From the NCBI GenBank assembly GCA_026745465.1, contig JACYXH010000791.1:280001-344000 (forward strand): a stretch of 64,000 nucleotides of DNA, in the 5' to 3' direction. The translations under genes were made by a program, and so were the position numbers. Shown here in pieces: positions 10,129 to 22,809 of this stretch. The notes beneath the pieces were generated by a model. The model had not been told where the DNA came from and made no database searches. It was given only the letters and a program-made list of their open reading frames with translations. Numbering within the stretch: position 1 is the stretch's first letter; every line of letters starts with the position of its first letter. The DNA is from Lota lota (taxonomy: Eukaryota > Chordata > Actinopteri > Gadiformes > Lotidae).

Positions 10129-11426
10129 TATATAGTCAGTAAATGATGACTTATCTTAAAATATAGTTAAATGTAAATGTATGTCCTCAAAAAGTGCTTG
10201 TTTTTGCCACTGACAGGCTCAGATCATATTCTATCACTATGGAAAGTATCCCTACATAGGAATAAAACTTGTTTCTTTAGCTTTCGCTTGAGCTGGACTC
10301 TTTGTTATTCTGTCCAACAAAGTCTTGCTCAAGAAGAAGTCTCGCTCTGAAATCACGTTGTTGCACGGTATTTCCCTACTGTCATTAGAATCTCAACTCT
10401 CATTCATCCTAATCTTTAAAATAACACTAAGCTACGCTTTCTCTAGTCTAACACAACAATCTATACTCTCTCCAGCTCTCCCTCAAGTTTCCACCATTAT
10501 ATTCCTGCAAACACTCAACCTTGCGAGACTTCTCCTTGAGCAAGAAATGATTGGACACAATAACAAACAGACCGTGATCAAGCGAAAGGTAGGGCTTTTA
10601 GAGGACGTACATTTAAGGGGCGCTATTGCCCCAAAAGATTACATTGCAGCCCATTTTTGCAGATTAAGGCTGCAGCGTTCTCGCTGAATACTGGACCAAT
10701 TAAAGAAATTGTTGTCCGCGTTAGTCCCTAAGACCCAAAATGATCGGAAAATAGGGTCCAGGTTGTAAAGACCCAAAGTTTTCATTTAAGTATTCGAGAA
10801 ACCTAACCCCCCGTCGGACACACCTCATATAGCCAGTGAAGACGAGTTTATGCTCAGTCCTTTCACCAAAATATCCTTTACATTTTTTAGGGGATTTTTT
10901 AATCTAAGTGTAACATTTTGTAGTTAAGGGCAGTTCACGGATGAGGGGGATTATAACATGTGCATTGTTTCCCTGTTTAAAAAGTACTCTTTTGGAATAT
11001 GTTGGTATTCAAAACGAAACTGTTGGGATTAAACTGCACACAGTCATGTTGTCAAAGCCACCTATATTCATTTACCGCAGTGCAAATTAACATTGGCAAT
11101 TGTGATTCGTGAAACTGATTTATTTGCAGGGAAGAGCCATCACAAATTGACCGTGGCATGATTAATGTTAATTAATGTTGCTTTATTACAAAACAAATAC
11201 CTACTGGAACCTTGCACAATACAGTACAATACAGACCACTGTAGTCCTTGGTAAAGGAGGGGTTACAGTAGGGGAGGTATCCAGTTGGTTGCAATCTGCT
11301 TCCTCACCGCTAGTTGCTACAAAATTATTTACACCGGACCTTTAAGGTAAGCTATAAGTTCCTGTATTTTGCTTTATTTTTTATAAATGGGGGTGGCGAT
11401 CCGGGGTCATTTATGGAGCCCCTAAG
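10129..11426 (+). other. YTHDC2 intron with a dispersed-repeat copy (inverted)
   Basis: About 10590-11130 belongs to a dispersed repeat that recurs near 15530-16010 and 61590-62000 (direct) and 20880-21330 (inverted). Shared blocks include CCTTTCACCAAAATA, GTTGGTATTCAAAAC and CCTATATTCA. The block around 10597-10633 also matches the left flank of the palindromic element at 48080-48117. No gene seen. Confidence 0.55.
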
Positions 11427-11554
11427 GAATATGGAGCTCAGCACCGGGGACCGGAACTACCTTCGGAACTACCACTGCAGCTTAAAAAATGACCAGATCC
11501 ATCTTGACATCCTTGTTGACCTGCTGCATCACATCTGCTTAAGCTCTGAAGATG
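11427..11554 (+). CDS. ythdc2: YTHDC2 exon d (linker after ankyrin insert)
   Basis: Encodes NMELSTGDRNYLRNYHCSLK..., then HLDILVDLLHHICLSSEDG, the linker before the helicase C-terminal domain (mammalian ...DLIMHLLYNIC...). The donor G|GTGAGT at 11555 is strong. The acceptor is less sure: the AG at 11425-11426 fits the phase-2 donor of the preceding exon, but its upstream sequence is poor in pyrimidines. The same frame is open back to 11314, so the true exon could be longer. A better pyrimidine tract ends at 11313 but gives the wrong phase. Confidence 0.78.
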
Positions 11555-12604
11555 GTGAGTAAGAAAGCAGTCTACAGAGTGTGAGACACAGCACAAACAT
11601 CACCAGGAGTAATGCAAACTAGTCAACACAGGTTTCTTTATTTAGTTACTCGTTTACTTAAATAACTTTTAAAGTCGAGTTCCTGGTGGCGGAAATTCTT
11701 AAAAAATATATAAGTAATATAAGTAATTTTCTTAACCCCAAGAATTCCCTACAGGACTTAAAATGACATAGATATATCTAAATATCTTTGCCCTCTGCCA
11801 GTATGCCAGGATCTATGAATAGGCTAATGTGCCAAGCCCCTAAACCAAAATCCACGGACTTCTTCATAAAGTCTTGAAACAGTCTGGAGTAAATTATTCA
11901 CTACATACACGGTATAAATGTGACATCAGCAGGCACATCAATTGGATGTTTGAAAACAATGTCATTGGTTTGTGGTTAAAGCTGGGGTGGCAGTAAAGAA
12001 ACCAAAACGTCTGCACCTCAAAAACAAACTAACCTGCAGCATGAGACAAGGACATACATGTGGATCATCAATATATCTTCAGAAAAAACACGAGTACTAA
12101 GTATATTAAATATGAGTTGGCCCATAAATTATGCTAGGTTATTTCAGAAACTTGTGAAATGAAGCTTTTTCTGTGGATTTGCATCATAAAAATAAACAGT
12201 AGTGTGTCGACTGTAATTTTCTTTTTAGCTTAACAGCACAAGACGCAAACTTTATGATAATAAGCTACCATCAGTGTAAGGCTTTCCTGCAGTTGCAGCT
12301 GTCCGTGTTACATCAGAAGGACCTGGCACTGGCGCCACCAGCACATAATGCAGTGGCAAATTGTGATACTGTAAAGTAGCATATTAGTTGGTAGAATACT
12401 ATACTTTGGAGATTACAACGTACAAAAACCTCCTACGTGGGCACAGGTTAGCTTCCAAAAGATATTAATCACAGGAAAACCAATGTTGAGAGGGCTTATC
12501 TTTAATGGATGGGTACGCTATTTTGGACTTAAGGGTCCATCCATAGATTGTCTAGCATGATTATAAGTGTAGACATTATTATATCCACATATTTTCTAGC
12601 ATGA
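11555..12604 (+). other. YTHDC2 intron, no recognisable feature
   Basis: AT-rich intronic sequence. No ORF, RNA gene or clear repeat was recognised before the hAT end at 12613. Confidence 0.5.
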
Positions 12605-13740
12605 GTCTAGAGCAGGGGTCGGCAACCCGCGTCTCCGGAGCCACATGTGGCTCTTTCAGCCCTCTGCTGCGGCTCCCTGTGGCGCTTTGGAAAATACTGT
12701 AGTATCCCTGTGGCTTTGAAAAATACTGTAGTATCCCTGTGGCTTTGAAAAATAAATAGAGTATTACACTTATTGTATTCATGTTCGTTAGTTTTTGAAA
12801 AATGTTAGTATACATTTTTATTAAAGATAATGGTGATCTTGTAACATTAAAATAAAACGTGTAAAAAAAATTGTCCCTCAAAATATGCATCACAACCGCC
12901 GGCCCGCATTTTTTTTGCTTTTCGACCCCCGGTAGGCCAACCATGGATAACTCAAAGAAAAGAAAAGGTTCTGAAGAAAACAACGTTTAATGCTACATAG
13001 GCAGATTCATTTGCTTTAACTGCTTACAAAACTGGTTTACCAGTATGCTTAATATGTGGTGAGAAATTGTCAAACAACAAAAAGTCAAATGTTGCAAGAC
13101 ATTTCCAGAATAAACACACAGCCTTTGCTGAAAAGTATCAGGATGGAGATGAGAGAAAAAATGCAGTTTCGGAACTGATGCGGAAGGTTGATCTGAGCAA
13201 AAATCATTTCTAGAAGTCTGCAAATTCAGCTTTATATGCTAGTTTTGTGGTCGCTCAGGAAATAGTCAGGCACGGGAAGCCGTTCACAGATGGAGTATAA
13301 AATAATCATTCATTTAAGATTTCAGAACATGTAAGAGTGTAATTGTGCAGAACATCTGAGATATGCCTCTCTCTGCGAAGACTATCATAGACAGAACCAT
13401 AAAAATGGCAGAAAACATCACCAGACAGCAAATTAAAGACATCAATTCAGCTGTGGCGTACTCAATCAACCTGTGATGAGTCCAAAGACAAAAGCAATAT
13501 TGAACAAATAGCGCTGTTCTGCCGATGTGAACTCTGCTGGGCCACAGGAAGAAATGATTGAGTTGATACCACTAAAAGGCCAAACACTGGGGGAGGACAT
13601 CTGTGAGGCTGTCTTGGATTGTTTAAGAGCCAAAGAAATAAACACCACCCACCTGGTGTCAGTGGCTACTGATGGGGCACCGAGTATGACATGAGCGAAT
13701 AAGGGGTTTGTGGCTTTACTGCAGAACTACAGCTACTTGC
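12605..13740 (+). pseudogene. hAT (ZBED-like) transposase fossil
   Basis: Begins with a typical hAT end, CAGGGGTCGGCAACC at 12613, preceded by GTCTAGAG (12605-12612), which fits the NTCTAGAN target preference of Charlie-type hAT elements. Plus-strand coding remains start at ATG 12942 (MDNSKKRKGSEEN, then a stop). They continue as a BED-type zinc finger, CLICGEKLSNN..NVARHFQNKH (about 13050-13125), and further on show LPLKGQTLGED.. and VSVATDGAPSM of the catalytic region. There are many stops and frameshifts. The right terminus was not found; the copy stops near 13740 against unrelated sequence. Confidence 0.78.
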
Positions 13741-14475
13741 TGTAGTTCCTTTTCTTCCAGGACAGCTCCAGTTGTTTCTTAATCAGATTAATCGGCATCA
13801 TGTCTTCTTCTTCCTTTTTCGCTTTTTCCGCAGCTCTTTGTCTTTTAGTGTAGTGTATTATGTCTTCTTTCAGGCTGTCATCATCTGTGTCGGAGTAAAC
13901 TGGTTTTGCTTTCTGTGAACGACTGCTTGTACTTCTACTTTTTCTTTCCATTAGGTCGGGGGTGAAATTGGTTTTGTCTGCACTGAGGGAAAGGAGAATG
14001 CACCTGTCATGCCTGTGCATCCTCGCTGGAATGGGTCAGGTCCATCTGTTATGTTGAAGTGTGGGTGGGGCGGTTGTTTGGTGAGCTGTTCTTGGGGTAG
14101 TCCTGGATGTTCTCCTACCACCAGTTAGTGTGTGTGTGCTTTGTCGTAGAATCCAGGCTTGAGCACTGAGGGGCAGAGGCACTTGGATGAGTGCAAATAT
14201 GGGCCGTATCTTGGTAGACGGGTGATGGTGGTGGTGTGTTCTCATCCTTGACGTTTGGGACCTTCATATCTTTCATCTGTTTTGCCGTCTTTTGTATCCA
14301 CCTTTTTCGGGCATGTGCTTCCCATTGTGACAAGCATCGGCAATATGTAGCTTGTCCAAACTTGAATATGTTTGAATCACGACAATAGCATGTCGATGCA
14401 ACGCAGGGCTTTGTCGTCCCATGAGCCGTCCTGTGGCCATGGTGTATGGGATTTCTTGGTTCATTCCATCCATTT
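13730..14475 (-). pseudogene. Unrecognised broken minus-strand reading frames
   Basis: Three adjacent minus-strand ORFs in different frames (14473-14273, 14333-14115, 14020-13733) have protein-like composition. One reads MSQWEAHARKRWIQKTAKQM, another ends in a charged helix (TKRQRAAEKAKKEEEDMMPINLI). They may be one ancient gene or transposon ORF broken by two frameshifts. No family was recognised. The charged C-terminal part looks like a coiled coil. Confidence 0.35.
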
Positions 14476-16620
14476 CTTGGGTCTTGATGGATTTACCATG
14501 AATTTATATCATGTATGACAGTGGTGTGTTCAGGATGGGTTGGGGTGGATAATCTTCCCATAAGTTGGGCAATGGTGGCCATTTTGAAGGTCTAACTCTA
14601 TTCTATAAGTATGTAGTTACTCTAATACGAAAAAACACTTGTGTCAAACTTCATGTGCTCAGTATGTGTGTTTGTGTATTTACTTCCGTTTATTAGGGGT
14701 CATATGAAAAACGTAGGATTGTATAAAACGCAAACTGTATAAATTGGCAGGCAGGCTGGTAGGAATTGTTAAATAAGTAAGGGATGCAAAGGATGGGCCA
14801 GATTATGCCATAGGTGGCACTATGCTTGAAGGTCAAATTTCAACAGGCCGCCATTTCCACATGGAAAGTGCAATATGCATGAAACCTTGTATACATGCAC
14901 CATTCATCATGTTAAACAACTTTCAAATTGCTCGCCCACACACAAACTGATTTGGTGCTGAAGGTGGTAAAAGCTCAAAAGAGACCTTGTTTTTTCATTT
15001 GGTTTATGAATTGTAAGTCTTTTTTTTGTTGGTCCTTTTATCTGATCTTTGAATTTGACCCAAAGGCCGATTATATAAAATAAAAATATGTATTGATATT
15101 ATGTACATAATATTTTACCATTTATTCGTTAGTCCTTTTAAGTTTTGCCATTCATATTTTACACAGAAAACGTGTAAGACTTTTTTTTTATAAGAATTTA
15201 GTCCGTTTCAGACCAGTAGTATAATTCGTTAATTATGCTGGCTTGATACTGGTACAGGTTATACACATTTATTAACGATAAGTGCGATAAAACAATACTC
15301 TAGTCAATGTAGTACAGTGGCATGTAAACGTTATTTATTGATAAGAAAGCGTGATAAGTGCTTTCCACCTCAACACACAGCTGGACGCTATTAAAAAGGT
15401 CCCTGCTCGGGGGGTAAGCAGAACAGAAACTTTGGGGTGGGGCTTGCAGCGCTGAACATCTCTGATTGGTCGAGTACTTTAAGCATTTTATTTCAGCCAT
15501 TTCAACATCTGCAGCCGCAAACCAACAGTTTGTTGTTCACTCCGAAGGGCATTAAGTCACACACAGTGCTCTCATTGCATCCATAGTGGTTAGCAACATT
15601 CATTGACCTATAATTATCGCTATCTCTTATGTGTTGATCATTCATCTTGATAGCAGTCGGCGCTACAAGCCGATGTTTACTTGCACTGCGGTACGTGAAT
15701 ATAGGTTGCTTTTGATAACATGACGGTGTGCAGTTGTATCGCAACAGTCTCTTTTTGGATACAAACTACTTCCGAAAGATGGATAGCCTACTTTTAGTTA
15801 TCGAACAGGGAAACAAGCCTCAAAAACGAACGTCTCAAATGCATGGATGTATTAAAGAATGCACACCCATTTATCATAATCCCCCTCATCCGCAAACTGC
15901 CCTTAGCTACACTATTTTACACTTGGATTAAAACTCCATAATTCTTTAATCCTCTTAATACATTATGTTATGAAGTACGGAGCTAGTGTTCGTATTCAAG
16001 CTAATAAGGTTGAGGATTGGATCCATCTTTCTTTTTTACTACCGTGATTCTTAATGGAAAATGGCGCATATTCACGTCGTAACTGATGTATATAGTTGAC
16101 GCGATATCCTTTATTCGTTATGTGCCTGATGTAAAAGGACCTTAATTTGCCTTACCTTTGCAGGTCTTTAGACTGTGTTGTAAATGCAGACTTGTAATTG
16201 CTTGTAGTTCAATATTTAAACAGGATGCCATTTCCACTAGGAAAGTGCAATATGCATGAAACTTGATGAACAACTTTCAAATTGCAACCCTTATGGTCAG
16301 ACCATATATATACCTTATGGTCAGACCATGAGCAAATTGTGAGTGAGCAAATAGCATTAGTGTTGTTTGGTTCAACGGCTAAGTATAATTGGAAGTTAAG
16401 TCTGTTCTCTAATTATATCGCCAAGGGGAAGCATATACAATGCAAATTGTATAATAACAAGGCAACTTCCTTTTGACGCATGGGTGGAATCAGCAATCGA
16501 CTCACAAAGAATAAAAATGTATCACAAAATGGTAAAGTCTCGAATCAATGTATCTGCAGATGTTCCTGTGTTCGATTTCTTACTGTAAAATACATATCAA
16601 TCATTCCCGTCCAATCTAAG
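14476..16620 (+). repeat. Intron with two dispersed-repeat types
   Basis: About 14695-14960 and a short piece at 16215-16290 share blocks with 20250-20500 (GGATGCAAAGGATGGGCCAG, GCCATTTCCAC, GTGCAATATG, ATGAAAC), all in the same orientation. About 15530-16010 is a direct copy of the repeat also at 61590-62000 and, inverted, at 10590-11130 and 20880-21330 (shared ATCCATAGTGG, CAGTCGGCGCTACAAGCC, TGCACTGCGGTACGTGAAT). They look like non-autonomous transposons. No transposase ORF. Confidence 0.6.
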
Positions 16621-16629
16621 ACTTACTGT

Positions 16630-17960
16630 CAAATAAATCATGCACCCAAGGGCATGGTGAGTGGGTGCTCTGGATCATGTGACATTATGTGTTCCTCACT
16701 GGTCAGAATGAAGGTGCGGTCTGATATGTTGGGAATGGTGAGTCCAATTACTTTACCAGCTGAGTGAGTGATTTTTTTTAAAAGCACGATGCTCAACGAT
16801 GCTAGATAGAGGAGGTGAAGAATGTGTGGTTGGACAGACAGGTTAGTAAGTTTCAGGAAGGCAGTGAGTCTCGGTTGGCAGCGCTTGTGAGTGTCCATCG
16901 TGTGACGATTCAAATTTAGGTTTTTGTCCTGTGTAATGCCGAGATATTCAAATTACTCCACCACCTCCACCTTCTACTGCTCATCCATTGTGAAAATGGT
17001 TGGGTTTCAGGGGGCTCATGATTAATTCCTTGGAGGTGTTTATGTGGAGTAAGTTATTTTCACACCTTGTCGTTAAATAGTTATTGGAGTGTAAGCCATG
17101 CACAGCCATACAATTGAAGGTCACTATATCTTACTCTGTCTGCGTTTTACCTCAAAAGGTCAGAAGTAATCCACCATTTCCGTGTAAATGACGAAAAGTA
17201 ACCCATCAGGAAGTGATTTTTCTAATTGCTCCATTGGCGCTGGGAATCTATTTTTGCTAGTAGATCAAATGAGGAAGCTAAGTCTTACTGAGTGGAAGGA
17301 ATGACGAATCTATTTGAGCCAGAATATACTGAAGAAGAAATCTTATAGCGGACATAGCAGAGTTGGGTATGATACACAAAAATGTACCACTTATTTTCCC
17401 CCCAGCGCATATTTCTTAAAGTATGCCAGATTTTCTGGGTTGCTATTCCAGGTTGATGGGCACATAGAGTAACCACATTAACAGCTCTACATCAATAATA
17501 TACAGACTTTGTGATAATTGAGGGCGGTAGTTGTTCAGGCCGGTAACCGTGAACTGGAACTTCTTGGGCACAGGGATGATGATGGTCCTCTTGAAGCAGG
17601 AGGGGATCGCAGACGGGTTGAGGCAGGGGTTGAATATGTTGCAGACAACCTCCGTTAGCTGGTTGCTAGAGGTACGGTTGGGGCTTGGGGTGTTGCTAGG
17701 GTTGAACTTGATAAGAAATCTCATTGCGCCAGCTATTGATATTGTATGAACACCGTTGTGGTGGCCCTCAGGTATCTCCATTCAGCTCATCTGGTGAAGA
17801 AGCAGAGTACTGGACCTTGCTATGCTACTTCCTTTGTAGTATGTGATGGTTCCCAGCCCACTCCACACCTACCTAGGGTTGGAGCAGTGATAGCTAGACT
17901 AAATTTGGCCCAGTATGGCCTTCTTTGCACGCCATATTGCTCTCTTTAAGTCAAATCTTG
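16630..17960 (-). pseudogene. L2/CR1-like LINE remnant (reverse transcriptase fragments)
   Basis: Minus-strand fragments in the expected order of a non-LTR ORF2. About 17945-17790 reads KAYWAKFSLAI-like sequence before the RT. About 17650-17540 reads SCFKRTIIIPVPKK and GLNNYRPQ, the conserved start of the RT domain. 16980-16640 carries EVVE-FEYLGIT-DKNL, the post-palm region, then the thumb down to SHDPEHPL. Most of the RT palm, including the FADD region, is missing. Stops and frameshifts are frequent. It is 5'-truncated and internally deleted. Confidence 0.72.
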
Positions 17961-19811
17961 CCTTTCTTTACTTATCCAGAGAAATATTTGTTTTAATCTG
18001 AAGCGCTTCGAGATGTTTGTGTCAACTGGGGTAGAGTTTAAATTGTTTGAATACAGCAGCATGGTGGGAAATTCAAGCTGACTTCAACAACCAATTCCAT
18101 AGTGAAACATTGGCAATGCTGGCAACACTGCGGAGAAAGGTCCAGCAGAAGCTCAAAGACATCCCTCAACCATAACCTCCCCCTTCCCCTCTTCCTTAAC
18201 CTACCCCCTTTTTGAAGGGAGGCATAACCTACTGACTAGAAGCTGGAAAAAACAAAACCGTGATCACTAAATTGGCCATGCCAGGAATTGTCTTTGAGAT
18301 TCCGCTGGACCTACTTGACGCCAAGCTCATTGTGTGTTAAGGTGCTTAAGGTAGGTTTAAAAAGGTTAATGCGCCACCATTTAACCAGCAGCTGGATTCC
18401 ATGAATACAACTCAACGCAGATAATGAGATAATGTGCCCAACATGCTCAAATCAGTATTTAAGTTGATTAGTGTACGTCATGTATTTCCATCTTACATTT
18501 GTAAGATAGCTAATGGCAGCAAAGTATTTGTAAAAAGTGAACAACTAAAAGATGGGTTTGGTTTGTCTGGTTCCCAGGCTAATTAACCTCTTCTATGGTA
18601 GGCCTCTTTCTTAGGTTTTTGCCAAAAATAACATACCCAAAGTGAATAGAGTCAATGTAGATGCTACTTGGTCAGAGTGAATAAAGCTAGAACACTATAA
18701 ATGGAAGATTTAATTTCTGCATTAAATAAATTTCACGTTTGAGAGAATACCACTAGTGTATTATCAGTTGGTAGGGCCAAAGCACAACATCTGATGCGTA
18801 GGTCAAGATTGATGCCAATAAAGTAAAGTAGAGGCAGGATAGAGAGGTTTAAGTACAGGTAGGTTTAGGCAGAGCCTCCCAATAAAAAATAACCCAATGA
18901 AAACCAATGCAAAAATGAAAATAGGAACGTGATGAGACCCAAACAGATGGATATCTCAACACATTGTTAAATTTTGACATTTGAACCCTCTATTGAAAGG
19001 TTAGCGTGAATATAATTGAACGACACCAAGCCAAACCATTGCAATTGCCCCATATGTCCAACAGATGGAGTTAAAGAGAGTGTGTTCTGATTGAAGGCAA
19101 TTTATCTTATTTCCTGTGAAACTCTTAGCTACTATACATTGATTGTTAACACCTTGTGAGGTTTCAAAATGGTGTCCAGACACTGGATTATTCGTTAATG
19201 GTGGTTTTCTTTGATCAAACACAACTTTGATGACAAAAATAACAAAGGTAAGACACAATTTGTGGTTTTAACTAGGAATAGTGAAGTTTGTTCTTGATGG
19301 TTTTTGGCCCGGAAAAAGGTCCTCTTGGAATGAAGAGGTTAAGGATTTTAGGTCTGATATTAACATAACAAAGGTAGAGGGCAGTCATGGAGGCTGGTTG
19401 GATTTGCCATAGCTGAAGCCAGCCATGGCAGGAGTAGCAAAGACACTTTGCAATATACTATCGGGGAAAATGAACTTGCAAGAATACAAGATAATTGAAG
19501 GAATCTACAAAATAAAGGAGACAGGGATCGAAATGGCCACAGTATTAGACTTGTCAGTGGCAATAGAAATGGCAACCAACACCTTACAAATGGAGGGATA
19601 AAGGGAGCAGCCTCAAGGGACAAGGATAATGTATACAAATATGCATTTAACAACCTATTAAAAAGTACAAAAGCAAAAAGAAAAGTAAACGTTATATGAT
19701 TTGTGATATAAGTATTTGTATTTACACAACAGTACAAAATGCACCATTTGCTCTAATGTTATGCCTGCTTCATCTCTGTATCACAGTGATAATGTACTTC
19801 CTTCTCTGAAG
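17961..19811 (+). other. YTHDC2 intron, no recognisable gene
   Basis: AT-rich intronic sequence. A pyrimidine-rich patch at 18175-18215 and scattered short ORFs are the only structure seen; nothing resembling a conserved domain. Confidence 0.45.
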
Positions 19812-19908
19812 GTGCTGTGCTCATCTTCCTGCCTGGGTATGATGAAATTGTGGCACTCAGAGATTGTATTCTGCATGATGACAGGCGATTTGCAGACTAC
19901 CCTGAAAG
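19812..19908 (+). CDS. ythdc2: YTHDC2 exon e (helicase C-terminal domain, motif IV region)
   Basis: A 97-base exon with acceptor ...ccttctctgaag and donor G|GTAATT after GAA AG. It encodes G-AVLIFLPGYDEIVALRDC..DDRRFADYPE-R. ILIFLPG is the start of the second RecA-like domain in DEAH/RHA helicases. It joins in phase to the exons on both sides (G|GT Gly; AG|G Arg). Confidence 0.95.
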
Positions 19909-20019
19909 GTAATTGTACATTGTTAATCAAGTTAATATATTCGTAATAAGCAGGTTATTAGAAAAGCTACCCCCACTCTTGACTGTCATGGTCACCTCAT
20001 CATAATGTGTTATTATTAT

Positions 20020-20240
20020 TATTAGGGGTCCTACGAAATCCGTAGGAACCCTATTATATTTGTTAGTATTATTATTATTAGAGGTACTACGGAATCCGTA
20101 GGAACCCTTTTTGTATTTGTTAGTATTATTATTATGGGTCCTATGAAATCTGTAGGAACCCTATTGTATTGGTTAGTATTACTAGGGGTCCTGGGAAATC
20201 TGTAGGAAACCTATTGTATTTGTTAGTATTATTATTTGTT
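20020..20240 (+). repeat. Hairpin-containing minisatellite
   Basis: About four tandem copies of a roughly 65-bp unit: a palindromic block TCCTACGAAATCCGTAGGA (or a variant), then CCCTATT, then TTAGTATTATTATT. Each unit can fold into a 7-bp stem (TCCTACG/CGTAGGA). It borders the dispersed repeat at 20250-20500. Confidence 0.8.
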
Positions 20241-21340
20241 TTGTTTGACAAATTCGGACATACAGTATTTAAAAAACGACATGGTCAAAAGTTGTATAAA
20301 TTGGCATGCTTGTAGAACTTGTAAAATGAGTAGGGGATGCAAAGGATGGGCCAGATTACCCCAAAGGTGGCGCTAATATCAGCGCTTGAATGTTATAAAT
20401 TCAACAGGCTGCCATTTCCACTAGGAATGTGCAATATGAATGAAACTTTGTGTATATCCAACATTCCTCATGATGAACAAATTTCTATCCGCAACCCACG
20501 CCCATACATCACCTGAATCTGAGCCCGATGTGGTAAAAGCTGCAAACTTGGCACACATGTACCAGGTAACACTGGGAACATCTGGAGAAACAATCATAGC
20601 AATAAGACCAAATTTGGTGGAAACTGTCATGGATAATCACAACTAGGGCTGTTGGAACGAATTTCGGGAGTCTAATGTAATTTGAATAGTAAAAAGAGCT
20701 ATATTAATCAAATGCTGAAATTGCTATTCAAATTTGTCTTTTAGTTAATTTGTTATAAATGTGTTGGCTAATGTAAGCGAGTCTCGCCCTTCTCGCCTTG
20801 GCCTACTTGCATGTGAAAACTAAAACTATTTAAATCAGTCGTGATGTGAATATGGGGCATATTCCTATAGTAATCATGCCGGTGGAAAGACAGATGGAAT
20901 AGTCAACCTATATAGCCTAGTGAAGACGATATTATGTTCCGTCCTTTCACCAAAATACCCTATGTATTTAGAGGATTCAATTATATTTGAGTTTTACTTT
21001 TTAATCCAAGTGTTAAATAGTGTAGTGAATGGCTGTTCGCAGATGATGGGGAATATGATAAGTGGGTGTGTTTTGGAGACGTTACTTTCCCTGTTCAATA
21101 ACTAAAATAGGCTATCACTCTTTCGTAGAAAGTTGGTATCCAAAACAAAACTGTTGCGAAACAACTGCACACCTTCATGTTATCAGAAGCAACCTATATT
21201 CAAGTACCGATGTGCAATTAAACATTTGCTTATAGCGCAGACCATCGAGATGAATGATCAATATATACTATAACAGATAGCGATAATTATAGGTCTAGGA
21301 TTGTAGTTTACCAATAAGGATGCAGGAAGAACACTGTTGG
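20241..21340 (+). repeat. Dispersed repeats (two types)
   Basis: 20250-20500 matches 14695-14960 and 16215-16290. 20880-21330 is an inverted copy of the 15530-16010 / 61590-62000 family (CCTTTCACCAAAATACCC, GTTGGTATCCAAAAC, AACTGCACACCTTCATGTTA). Short ORFs within have no recognisable product. Confidence 0.6.
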
Positions 21341-22157
21341 GAAATGTAAATAGGCTGTTACCTCCGCCATGTCCTACAACATGTACAGTGGCCATGGTTA
21401 CTATAACAAAGATGCCCAAATGTGATTGGTTAAACAGATTTATTTGCTTAGCTTGAGCCGTAAAAAATCAAAACGGATATTGCACTGTACGTGTATAGTC
21501 CCATTCATCTCAATAATTGTTTTTATTGTCGCGTGAAAAAATCGCAACCGACAATCCACCGGTGGGGAATGGCCAATCACAACATTCTATGCATTGGACC
21601 TAGAAATTAGGCCCCACCCCTGTGTCCCCGACCCCAGTTCCCCATTAACTGAACATACATTTATCCTTCTTCTCCGGTTTCTGAGTAGATTACAACATAT
21701 GGAATTGACATCTTAAACCTTAGTTATATCAGATGTAAAGCATTGAGGTATTTTGATTGTAATCCACTCGTCACCTTATTAATTAAACTGATATAAAACA
21801 GACGTAATAAACCATATGTGCATATGAGATGAAATTGTCTGTCAACCATCACTTGCTAGTGGTGGTTGGTAGTTTAAATGTGTGACAAACACAATCTTTA
21901 GTAAAGTTGCCACGTATAATCAAAGAAAACAAATGCCAATACCACATGAGTTAACCTAAAGATGTGACATGGATGAGCACAATGACAATCACTTTTACAC
22001 AGACAATAAGCATACATTCAAACAATTGACAACAATACCACTGTATATGATTGTGGAATACATTCATAAAGCAGGCAGTTTGACTTTGACTGTAGTATTG
22101 ACTAGTTAACCTTAAAGCGGAAATAAAACACTAGATGTAGTAAGCATAATTTACAAG
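21341..22157 (+). other. YTHDC2 intron, nothing recognised
   Basis: AT-rich intronic sequence between a dispersed repeat and the solo LTR. No gene or clear repeat. Confidence 0.4.
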
Positions 22158-22162
22158 ATGAT

Positions 22163-22809
22163 TGTTACGTGACCCTCTCCGTTTCTGTCAAACTCCACCA
22201 TCTAGTGGCAGCCGGTGCTACTACACCATGTGCTCTTTGTTTACCTCTCGTCAATTAGCCACCACGTGCACTCCGGTCTACACTCCTGCCAACAATTCAC
22301 GAATCACCCCCCTCTGTACTTAAGCACTGGCTCCCCACAGAGCCAGTGCTAGTTCGTTGTTTAGTTTAGTGTGTTCACGTCTCACGGTAAACTTCGTCCT
22401 TGCCTTTTAGTTTCTTGTTCCTGTTACGGGTTCCGCTCCCGTTCTTGTTCCGCTCCCGTTCTTGTTCCTGCTCTTGTTCCTGTTCCTGCTCCCGTTCCAG
22501 TACCTTCTCCTCTTGTCCTCCTCGTTCCTGTTTCCTAGTCCCTGCCTGCCTGCCTGCCTGCCTCCCCGTTGCCGAGCCTTGCTTTCCTGACTACCCTCTG
22601 CCTGCCTGACTCCCCGCCTGCTTACTGCCGCCTGACTCCCCGCCTGCCTACGTCCCTCTGCCTGCCTGACTCCCCGCCTGCCTGTTGCCTGCACAACTAC
22701 CCGCCTGCCTTGCCCTTGCCTGTGCCTGAGCTTATAATAAATCCCCTTTTCAACCCGTTCCCTTCTCATCTCCGTGTCTTGCACTTGGGTCCTAGTCGTA
22801 ACTGTAACA
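22163..22809 (+). mobile_element. Solo LTR with 5-bp target duplication
   Basis: 647 bp starting TGTTACGTGACC and ending CTGTAACA (inverted TGTTAC/GTAACA ends), flanked by ATGAT at 22158-22162 and 22810-22814. AATAAA at about 22736 suggests a poly(A) signal, so the LTR is read on the plus strand. Within it lie a GTTCCTGCTCCCG-type minisatellite (22430-22500) and a CCTGCCTG repeat (22544-22700). No internal region is present, so it is the product of LTR-LTR recombination. A related, more divergent copy lies inverted near 63063-63500. Confidence 0.85.

Noticed and set aside
20020..20240. CRISPR-like array
   Set aside because: Units are imperfect, spacer-less tandem repeats in a eukaryotic intron.
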